DNA from: Gemmatimonadales bacterium
GTDB taxonomy: Bacteria > Gemmatimonadota > Gemmatimonadetes > Gemmatimonadales > GWC2-71-9
DNA length: 5,372 bases
NCBI GenBank assembly: GCA_013003805.1
Contig: JABDII010000348.1
Coordinates: 1-5,372 of the forward strand
Direction: 5' to 3'
This document shows, in pieces, positions 1 through 5,372 of the stretch. Positions within the stretch are counted from its first letter, which is position 1, and every line of letters begins with the position of its first letter. The position numbers were made by a program, and so were the translations under genes. The notes beneath the pieces were generated by a model. That model was given only the letters and a program-made list of their open reading frames with translations. It was not told where the DNA came from and ran no database searches.

Positions 1-2
1 GT

Positions 3-1106
3 CCATCTCACAAACCCACGACCGGATTCGGGCGCTTCTTCCTCCCGGGTCCGACGGAAGTCCGTCCGGAGATCCTCGCCGCCCAGGCCCAGCCCATGAT
101 CGGCCACCGGGGCAGCGCCATCCAGGAACTCATCGGTCGGGTCCAGCCGGGGCTCAAACGGGTGTTCGGCACGGTCCGCCCGGTCTACATCTCGTCCTCC
201 TCGGCCACCGGGCTCATGGAAGCCGCAGTCCGCTCCTGCGCCCGGAAGCGGGTCCTCGCCCTTGTGAACGGAGCATTCAGCGGGCGGTTCCGTGCGATCG
301 CCGAATCGAACGGGCTCGAAGTCGACGCCTTGGAAGTCTCGTGGGGGGAGGGTCACCCGCCCGAGATGCTCGAGGAAGCACTGAAGCGCGAGTCGTACGA
401 CGCCGTGACCGTAGTCCATTCCGAGACTTCAACCGGCGCGCTCAATCCCGTCGCCGAACTCGCCGAGGTGGTCCACCGGCACGAGGACGTCCTGCTCCTG
501 GTCGACAGTGTCACGGGAGTGGGCGGTGCTCCGATGGCGGCGGACCGCTGGCGGCTCGACTTCGTGCTCACTGGGTCGCAGAAGGCCCTGGCACTCCCGC
601 CTGGGTTGGCATTCGGCGTGGCTCAGGAGTCGGCGCTGCGGCGGGCCGAGACTATTCCTTTTAGGGGCACCTATTTCGACATCGTGGCGTTCGAGGGGGG
701 TCTGGCCAAACACCAGACCCCCAACACCCCAGCGATCTCACTGCTCTACGCGCTCCAGGCCCAACTCGAGCGGATCGACGCCGAGACCATCACGGGACGT
801 TGTGCACGCCACAGGGCAATGGCCGAGCGGGTCTGGGAATGGGTGGAAACCATGGCGGATCGCGGAGCCGGTCTGTCGATGCTCGCCCCGGAAGGGTACC
901 GTTCCCCCACCGTCAGCTGTATCCGTCTGCCCGAGGGGCTGACCGGGCCTGAGATCACGGCGAAGCTCGGGGAACGCGGCTTCACCATCGCGCCCGGATA
1001 CGGGAAGCTCAAGGACCCCACGATCCGCATAGGGCATATGGGAGATCACACGATTCAAGAACTCGACGAATTGCTCGAGCAGCTGGAAGGAGTGTTGACC
1101 GAGTGA
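3..1106 (+). CDS. Class V PLP aminotransferase (alanine/serine-glyoxylate or phosphoserine type), 5' partial
   Basis: Fold-type I PLP enzyme of the alanine-glyoxylate/serine-pyruvate branch. The frame is open to the left edge and contains no ATG, GTG or TTG codon between 3 and 95, so the true start lies upstream. The in-frame ATG at 96 is internal, because the family's N-terminal FLPGPTEV motif is encoded before it (42-62, with PMIGHRG following). Numbering from that ATG, SSSATG (33-38) is the phosphate-binding turn, ETSTG is 110-114, Asp137 (VDSVTG) should pair with the pyridine nitrogen, Lys163 in GSQKALALPPG (codon 582-584) is the Schiff-base lysine, and Arg311 (RIGHMG) is the likely substrate-carboxylate arginine. 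The 367 visible residues are close to full family length, so only a few are missing. The GTGA overlap with serA suggests it makes phosphoserine from 3-phosphohydroxypyruvate. A serine-glyoxylate or alanine-glyoxylate activity remains possible. Family call is sure, substrate is inferred. Confidence 0.94.
   Translation, partial: PSHKPTTGFGRFFLPGPTEVRPEILAAQAQPMIGHRGSAIQELIGRVQPGLKRVFGTVRPVYISSSSATGLMEAAVRSCARKRVLALVNGAFSGRFRAIAESNGLEVDALEVSWGEGHPPEMLEEALKRESYDAVTVVHSETSTGALNPVAELAEVVHRHEDVLLLVDSVTGVGGAPMAADRWRLDFVLTGSQKALALPPGLAFGVAQESALRRAETIPFRGTYFDIVAFEGGLAKHQTPNTPAISLLYALQAQLERIDAETITGRCARHRAMAERVWEWVETMADRGAGLSMLAPEGYRSPTVSCIRLPEGLTGPEITAKLGERGFTIAPGYGKLKDPTIRIGHMGDHTIQELDELLEQLEGVLTE
1085..1092 (+). 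promoter_or_regulatory. Ribosome binding site for serA inside the aminotransferase 3' end
   Basis: GGAAGGAG ends ten bases before the GTG at 1103. It is a strong Shine-Dalgarno match and supports the GTG as the serA start even though that codon overlaps the upstream TGA (shared bases GTGA, 1103-1106). The arrangement fits re-initiation by ribosomes finishing the aminotransferase. Confidence 0.8.
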
Positions 1107-2710
1107 GCGCCTCTTCCCGGTTGCGCGTACTGATCGCGGATCGCATCGACCGCGCAGGGCTCAGCCCCCTACTCGACGACGAGCATTTCGACATCGTTGA
1201 ACAGGTTGGGCTCTCGGGAGACGACTTGGCTCACGCCATCGGCCTGGCCGATGCGGTCCTGGTTCGGAGCGCCACGCGGATCACTCGCGAGTCACTGACG
1301 GAGGCCCAGCACCTTCAAGTCATCGGCCGGGCCGGTGTGGGTATCGACACGATCGATGTCGCAGCCGCGACGGAAAAGGGCATCGCGGTGCTCAACGCCC
1401 CCGCGGGGAATACCGTGTCCGCGACCGAACTGACCTTCGCGTTGATCCTGGCTCTGCTTCGGAAGATCCCGATGGCCGATTACTCGATGAAGGAAGGCGA
1501 GTGGGACCGTGGCCGATTTCAGGGGGCGGAGCTTGCGGGCAAGACTCTCGGTCTGGTCGGCGCTGGACGGGTCGGCACCGAAGTTGCCCGGCGGGCCAAG
1601 GCATTCGACATGCACGTGCTGGTGTATGACCCGTATTTGAACGAAGAGCGCGCGCGTGCGATGGAGCTCGAGCTCGTGGCGCTCGATGAGGTGCTTCGGG
1701 CGGCGGATGTCCTATCGTTGCACGTGCCGCTCACGGATTCGACCGCGGGTATGCTCGGCGAGACCCAGTTGGCGCTCATGAAACCAGGAGCGTGTCTGGT
1801 GAACGCAGCACGGGGGGGAGTGGTGGACGAAACGGCTCTGCTCCACGCGCTCGAAGCGGGCCGCCTGGCCGGAGCCGCGTTCGACGTGTACGACACGGAG
1901 CCGCTCGCGGCCGACCACCCACTGCGGCGTCTCGATAACGTTGTGCTGACACCGCATCTGGGCGCCTCGACCGAGGAGGCCCAGCGAAGCGTGGCGTTCG
2001 AGATCGCCACGGCCGTACGAGCTGCCTTACTCGAGGGAGATTTGAGCCGGGCCGTCAATGCGCCGGCCGTTGGTGGGGAGAAGATGCGGCGGGTACGCCC
2101 GCTGCTCGAACTATCTGAGCGGTTGGGGCGCTTGGCCCGCACCCTCCTGGATGGGCCGGTTCAAGTAGCCGAAGTCCGCTACGGCGGCGTGGAAGACGAC
2201 ATTCTCCGCCCGTTAGCCGCCAGTGCGCTGGTCGGGCTCCTGGCCGAGGCGCTGGGGACGGCGGAGGTCAATTTCGTCAACGCGCTCCATTTGGCCGAGG
2301 CGCGCGGGATCGAGGTCGATTGGTCTCGGATTCGGCGCCACGGTGCGTACGCCGAGTTCATCGAGCTGGCCGTCAAGCGGAAGGGGTTCGAGACGCGCGT
2401 CGCCGGCGCCCTGCTCGGGGAGGGGCATCCTCGCGTGGTGCGCATCGGCGAATACCATGTCGACATCCAGCCGCGCGGAACGCTAGTGGTCGTCCGGAAC
2501 CGTGATGTCCCCGGGGTTATCGGCCGGGTCGGCACTTTTCTTGGTGAGGCTGGGCTCAACATTGCCGGCTACCATCAGGCGCGCCACGAGGCCGGCGGCG
2601 AGGCCTTGGCCGCCATCGCGGTTGACAGCCCGCTCACCCGTCAACACCTGGCGGCGTTGCGGGACATTCCCGAAGTCCTCGAAGTCCGGCAAGTCGAACT
2701 GGGTGGTTGA
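1103..2710 (+). CDS. serA: D-3-phosphoglycerate dehydrogenase, long (type I) form with ACT domain
   Basis: Catalyses NAD-dependent oxidation of 3-phosphoglycerate, the first step of the phosphorylated serine pathway, in the cytosol. At 535 residues it matches the long form found in Bacillus and Mycobacterium. Domain order: N-terminal substrate domain half (about 8-100), Rossmann NAD domain (about 101-288) with GAGRVG at 153-158 and Asp176 at the end of the second strand (VLVYDPY), return to the substrate domain (to about 318), an intervening regulatory domain (about 320-455), and a C-terminal ACT domain (about 459-530). The catalytic trio is present: Arg237 (NAARGG), Glu266 (DTEP) and His285 (TPHLGAS). 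In the ACT domain, Asp468 and Asn486 align by eye with serine-binding residues Asp463 and Asn481 of the M. tuberculosis enzyme, so serine feedback is plausible. The position of its Tyr461 is Asn466 here. The GTG start is supported by the strong upstream ribosome binding site and the overlap with the aminotransferase. No damage is seen. Confidence 0.97.
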   Translation: MSASSRLRVLIADRIDRAGLSPLLDDEHFDIVEQVGLSGDDLAHAIGLADAVLVRSATRITRESLTEAQHLQVIGRAGVGIDTIDVAAATEKGIAVLNAPAGNTVSATELTFALILALLRKIPMADYSMKEGEWDRGRFQGAELAGKTLGLVGAGRVGTEVARRAKAFDMHVLVYDPYLNEERARAMELELVALDEVLRAADVLSLHVPLTDSTAGMLGETQLALMKPGACLVNAARGGVVDETALLHALEAGRLAGAAFDVYDTEPLAADHPLRRLDNVVLTPHLGASTEEAQRSVAFEIATAVRAALLEGDLSRAVNAPAVGGEKMRRVRPLLELSERLGRLARTLLDGPVQVAEVRYGGVEDDILRPLAASALVGLLAEALGTAEVNFVNALHLAEARGIEVDWSRIRRHGAYAEFIELAVKRKGFETRVAGALLGEGHPRVVRIGEYHVDIQPRGTLVVVRNRDVPGVIGRVGTFLGEAGLNIAGYHQARHEAGGEALAAIAVDSPLTRQHLAALRDIPEVLEVRQVELGG

Positions 2711-2713
2711 GCC

Positions 2714-2756
2714 GAGGGCCTGCCTGGGCGATACTGAGACCCCCCGCCAGACCCTC
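2714..2756 (+). repeat. Imperfect inverted repeat / possible hairpin in the serA-antiporter spacer
   Basis: GAGGGCCTG (2714-2722) can pair with CAGACCCTC (2748-2756): eight of nine pairs with one C-A mismatch. The enclosed 25 bases hold GGG (2726-2728) and a C6 run (2740-2745) that could extend pairing inward. It begins four bases after the serA stop. No T-tract follows (the next bases are TAGGATATGG), so it is not a classical intrinsic terminator. It could slow or partly end transcription, stabilise the serA 3' end, or be chance in GC-rich DNA. Confidence 0.35.
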
Positions 2757-2764
2757 TAGGATAT

Positions 2765-2768
2765 GGAG
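2765..2768 (+). promoter_or_regulatory. Weak ribosome binding site for the first antiporter gene
   Basis: GGAG is the only purine-rich Shine-Dalgarno-like run just ahead of the ATG at 2783. The 14-base gap is longer than the usual optimum, so initiation here may be modest or helped by coupling to the 7-codon ORF at 2763-2786. No other ATG or GTG lies in frame nearby, and the first membrane helix begins within a few residues of this ATG, so the start itself is well supported. Confidence 0.4.
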
Positions 2769-2782
2769 CGAGCCGCGACCCT

Positions 2783-4099
2783 ATGAGCACGACGCTCACG
2801 GCCATTGCCGTCGTCACAGTTGGGTACATCCTAGCGTACCTCCTGTTCGACCGGCTGCGCGACCGCTTCGGCTACGTGGGTGGCGCCGAATATGTCGTCA
2901 TCGGCTTCTTGCTGGGCCCGCACGTGGCCGAGCTCCTCGACGAGCAGGTGGTGCAAGAGCTCACGCCCATCGTTAGCCTGGCACTCGGGTGGCTCGGCAT
3001 GCTGCTCGGGACATATTTTCGACTGCCCACCATGGCGCTCCTCAAGGGAGCGCACATCCGGATCGCGTTCACCGAGGCGGTGACCACCTTCGTGCTCGCC
3101 TTGGCCGTGTTGCTTCCCATCTTTCATTATGTAGTCGGGTATTCGTGGACCGATGCGCCGATCCCCGCAGTGACGCTCGCTGCGATCGCCACCCTCTGTG
3201 CGCCGGCCGCGATCGATGCCTTCGCCCGGAAGGGGTTCGGCACCAGCCCCGTGTTTCCCGTCATCCAATTGGTGGCCCGGATCGATGCGCTGATCGGGGT
3301 CGTCGCCTTCGGGTTGGTCCTGGCCATCTTCCATCGCGGCGAGGTGGCCCCCACCGTCAGGCCGCCCACCGCCACGGAATGGGCGGTGATCAACATCGCC
3401 GTCGGCGTCGCGAGCGGCATCCTGTTTCATCTGTTCCTCGGGCCGCGTGAGGGGGAAACCGGCGAAGACGGAGAAGGCCGGCTCTTTGTGGCGTTGGCCG
3501 GTGCGATCGTCGTCGCGAGCGGCGCGGCCTACTACCTCAATCTTTCACCTATCTTCACCAACCTGGTCCTGGGTTTCATTCTCGCCAACACCGGGAATGC
3601 CCACCGCGACGTGAGCCGCCTCCTGGCAAGGACCGAGCGGCCCGTGTTCTTGGCACTCTTGATCTTTGCCGGTGCGGCCTGGAGTTCCAGCGCCGCGGAG
3701 CTTTGGTTCATCGCCCCGGCCTTCATCGGGATCCGTCTTGCCGCCCGGTATCTGGGCGGCCGGCTGGCGGGCACGATCGGCGCGCCACCGCATCTCCGCA
3801 CCCCGGAGCTGGGTCGAGCGCTCTTGGCGCAGGGCGGGTTCGGCGTGGCCATCGCCGTCAACTACACCCAGGTGGCTCCGGATCTCGACCCCAACATCGT
3901 CCTGACGGCGACCCTCCTCTCGATTCTCCTCTTCGAGGTCGTGGCCTCCGCCGAAACGTCGGCGGTCCTGGCCCACGCTGCTGCGCCTCCTCCCCGGGCG
4001 GAGGACGAGGCCCCGCCCCCGCCCCCACCCCCGGCCAGCGCTTCCGAGCCACCTGAGGACGAGGGTGGGGCCGCCCTCGAACCGGCTGGGGCCGAATGA
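2783..4099 (+). CDS. Putative cation:proton antiporter (CPA superfamily) membrane protein with Pro/acidic tail
   Basis: Polytopic inner-membrane protein of 438 residues with about 12-13 hydrophobic segments (roughly 5-22, 34-50, 60-80, 94-118, 127-146, 158-183, 199-219, 233-251, 254-270, 286-300, 306-330, 342-362, 370-396). CPA-like signatures are VIGFLLGPH (39-47), LALGWLGMLLG (66-76), a lone acidic residue Asp168 in the helix VARIDALIGVVAFG, LSPIFTNLVLGFILA (254-268), Arg318 in a late helix, and AQGGFGVAIA (349-358). This suggests exchange of Na+ or K+ for H+ across the membrane, but ion and direction cannot be read from sequence. The residue before the core Asp is Ile, not the Asn, Asp or Gln usual in characterised members. 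Residues 401-438 form a charged, disordered-looking tail. Its TGA overlaps the ATG of the next gene. It is more divergent than its neighbour, so a non-transporting or partner role is possible. The superfamily call is good, the exact function unknown. Confidence 0.82.
   Translation: MSTTLTAIAVVTVGYILAYLLFDRLRDRFGYVGGAEYVVIGFLLGPHVAELLDEQVVQELTPIVSLALGWLGMLLGTYFRLPTMALLKGAHIRIAFTEAVTTFVLALAVLLPIFHYVVGYSWTDAPIPAVTLAAIATLCAPAAIDAFARKGFGTSPVFPVIQLVARIDALIGVVAFGLVLAIFHRGEVAPTVRPPTATEWAVINIAVGVASGILFHLFLGPREGETGEDGEGRLFVALAGAIVVASGAAYYLNLSPIFTNLVLGFILANTGNAHRDVSRLLARTERPVFLALLIFAGAAWSSSAAELWFIAPAFIGIRLAARYLGGRLAGTIGAPPHLRTPELGRALLAQGGFGVAIAVNYTQVAPDLDPNIVLTATLLSILLFEVVASAETSAVLAHAAAPPPRAEDEAPPPPPPPASASEPPEDEGGAALEPAGAE
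3983..4096 (+). other. Pro/Ala/acidic low-complexity C-terminal tail of the first antiporter
   Basis: The last 38 codons (residues 401-438) encode 13 Pro, 9 Ala and 9 Asp/Glu with a single Arg. Seven prolines run together at residues 411-417 (4013-4033). The segment follows the last membrane helix and should be disordered. On family topology it is probably cytoplasmic, which is inference. Consecutive prolines normally stall ribosomes unless elongation factor P is active. This stall site lies about 60 bases upstream of the next gene's start codon. Confidence 0.85.
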
Positions 4100-5372
4100 T
4101 CCGCCGGATCGTCGTGCTTGCACTCCTGGTTGGTGGGGCGCTCCTGCTCGAGCCGCTCCGGGTTCCGACCGAGGGGGTCATAGCACCCCGGTCGCTCTTC
4201 CTGTTTGGCATCCTCCTGCTCGCGGCCGATACGCTGGGTGCGTTGGCCCGGGATCTCAAACTGCCGCGCATCGTTGGGTACGTGATCGCGGGCTTGGTGC
4301 TCGGCCCATCCTTGGCGGGGCTGGTGCCCGGGGCGGTGCTCGAAGACCTCGGCATGATGAAACGGCTGGCGGTCGGTCTGATCGGGCTCTTGGCTGGGAT
4401 GGAGCTCCGGATGGACGACCTCAAGAAGCGGTGGCAGTCCATCTTCGCCATCCTGGTCTTCCAGACGCTGTTCGTCATCTTGGTCGTTGCGCCCGCCTTC
4501 ATGCTGGCGAGCCGGTGGATGCCGTTCGCCTCTGGCTATGCCTTGGTACCGCTGGCCCTGATCGCGCTCCTGTTCGCCACCATGCTCACCGTGAATTCTC
4601 CCATGGTGACCCTCGCGCTGATCGAGGAGACCCATGCCCATGGCCCGGTGGCGAAGACCACGCTCGGCGTGGTGCTTGTGGCCGACGTCGTGGTCATCAT
4701 CCTGTTCACCATCGCGTACAGCCTTACCCAGGCGGCCCTGGCCGGAGGAGGGGGGGCCGCGGGCGGATTGGAGCTGGTGCTTCGGCTCGGTCGAGAGGTT
4801 GGCGGGTCACTCTTGGCAGGTGGCGTGATCGGCGGCATTCTGGCCCTCTACGTCCGGTATGTGAAGCGCGAGCTGGTCCTCTTTGCGGTGGTGCTGGTGT
4901 TCGCCACCGCCGCCGCGGCCGAAGCGCTCCATTTCGAGTTGTTGCTGAGCCTCCTGGTGGCGGGATTCCTAGTGGAGAACGGCGCTCCGAAGCAGGCGGA
5001 GCCGTTGTTCCATGCGCTGGAGCTCGTGGCGGGGCCGGTCTTCGTGATCTTCTTCGCCATGACGGGCGGGGAGTTGGAACTCCGAGCGTTCATGTCACTC
5101 TGGCCGATGGTCCTGTTGATCACGCTGCTTCGGGGCGGCGCGCTCCTGTTCGGGAACCGCTTGGGGGCCCGGCTGGGCGGGGCGGAGGAGGACGTGGTCC
5201 GGTACGGGTGGATGGGGCTGGTGCCTCAGGCGGGTGTCGCCCTGGGCTTCGCAAGCCTGGTGGCGGAGCGGCTGCCGGAGGTCGGCGTGGGGCTCCAGGC
5301 GTTGACGATTGGGGTGATCACGCACAACACCAGCATCGGTCCGATCCTGTTTCGGGCGGCCCTGGCCCGCTC
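4096..5372 (+). CDS. Cation:proton antiporter (CPA2-like), 3' partial
   Basis: Translated from the ATG at 4096, which shares ATGA with the preceding stop. The frame stays open for 425 codons to the right edge. It is a polytopic membrane protein expected to exchange a monovalent cation for protons. Landmarks: a basic then hydrophobic N-terminal segment (MIRRIVVLALLVGGALLL, 1-18); KLPRIVGYVIAGLVLGP (55-71), the classic CPA2 second-helix motif; LAVGLIGLLAGMELR (91-105); the TVNSP turn (165-169); core Asp197 in GVVLVADVVVII; Arg346 in LLITLLRGG; and LVPQAGVALG (375-384), with the last visible helices ending near HNTSIGP (410-416). Asp197 is preceded by Ala rather than Asn, Asp or Gln. Transporter cores of this family are roughly 380-430 residues, so the end may be near, unless a C-terminal nucleotide-binding (RCK) domain follows outside the window. 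GGGG at 4088-4091 is only a weak ribosome binding site, so translation likely depends on coupling. Confidence 0.9.
   Translation, partial: MIRRIVVLALLVGGALLLEPLRVPTEGVIAPRSLFLFGILLLAADTLGALARDLKLPRIVGYVIAGLVLGPSLAGLVPGAVLEDLGMMKRLAVGLIGLLAGMELRMDDLKKRWQSIFAILVFQTLFVILVVAPAFMLASRWMPFASGYALVPLALIALLFATMLTVNSPMVTLALIEETHAHGPVAKTTLGVVLVADVVVIILFTIAYSLTQAALAGGGGAAGGLELVLRLGREVGGSLLAGGVIGGILALYVRYVKRELVLFAVVLVFATAAAAEALHFELLLSLLVAGFLVENGAPKQAEPLFHALELVAGPVFVIFFAMTGGELELRAFMSLWPMVLLITLLRGGALLFGNRLGARLGGAEEDVVRYGWMGLVPQAGVALGFASLVAERLPEVGVGLQALTIGVITHNTSIGPILFRAALAR

Noticed and set aside
96..98. ATG at 96 as the start of the aminotransferase
   Set aside because: Upstream in-frame codons encode the family's conserved FLPGPTEV and following residues, so this ATG is internal and the real start is left of the window.
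1519..2142. Antisense open frame of 207 codons opposite serA
   Set aside because: Ser/Arg/Ala-rich low-information translation lying wholly under the well-conserved NAD domain of serA. A stop-poor shadow.
2734..2762. Sigma-70-like promoter: CTGAGA, 17-base spacer, TAGGAT ahead of the first antiporter
   Set aside because: Only 4 of 6 matches in each box. Transcription would start near 2769, after the GGAG at 2765-2768, giving a near-leaderless message without its ribosome binding site. Kept only as a weak possibility.
2831..3430. Antisense open frame of 199 codons opposite the first antiporter
   Set aside because: Same mirror effect: the Asp/His/Gly/Gln-rich translation simply reflects the transmembrane codons on the + strand.
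3862..4641. Long antisense open frame (259 codons) across the antiporter junction
   Set aside because: It lies opposite two membrane-protein genes and gives a Gln/Glu/His/Arg-rich, very hydrophilic product, the expected mirror of hydrophobic codons in GC-rich DNA. It has no recognisable domain.
4743..4766. G-rich stretch within the second antiporter, considered as a regulatory or quadruplex element
   Set aside because: It reads as a Gly/Ala-rich loop between membrane helices (residues 217-224) in an intact frame. The G runs are not arranged as four clear tracts.
1..5372. Defence system, CRISPR array, mobile element or phage remnant
   Set aside because: No direct-repeat arrays, terminal inverted repeats, transposase or integrase motifs, or nuclease/helicase domains are visible. 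Every stretch over 300 bases is covered by recognisable metabolic or transport genes.

Overview
The window is a compact, GC-rich, single-strand stretch of bacterial chromosome. All four supported genes are on the + strand, with almost no intergenic space. There are no RNA genes, CRISPR arrays, insertion sequences or phage signatures. The overall style (high GC, GTG start, a long-form SerA with an ACT domain, SerA paired with an alanine/serine-glyoxylate-type aminotransferase) fits a GC-rich, non-model lineage. Gemmatimonadota is my best guess, held loosely and based only on the look of the SerA and aminotransferase proteins.

Left half (1-2710), serine biosynthesis. A class V PLP aminotransferase, cut by the left window edge, is followed by D-3-phosphoglycerate dehydrogenase (serA). 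The two reading frames share the four bases GTGA, so they are almost certainly co-transcribed and translationally coupled. SerA oxidises 3-phosphoglycerate to 3-phosphohydroxypyruvate. The natural reading is that the aminotransferase converts this to phosphoserine in place of a canonical SerC, although a serine/alanine-glyoxylate role cannot be excluded.

Junction (2711-2782). This 72-base spacer can form an imperfect hairpin with no T-tract. It also holds a 7-codon ORF whose stop overlaps the next start codon as ATGA.

Right half (2783-5372), membrane transport. Two successive polytopic membrane proteins of the monovalent cation:proton antiporter (CPA) superfamily overlap by ATGA. The second runs off the right edge with 425 codons visible. 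By-eye comparison shows they are distant paralogues sharing the helix-2 GP motif, the following LAxGxxGxLxG helix, one core membrane aspartate, an arginine in a late helix and the QxG-type C-terminal helix. The first ends in a Pro/Ala/acidic tail with seven consecutive prolines. A coupled pair of divergent antiporter-like proteins is the most notable thing here and could form a heteromer, but this is inference. I found no clear evidence of a wholly new system.
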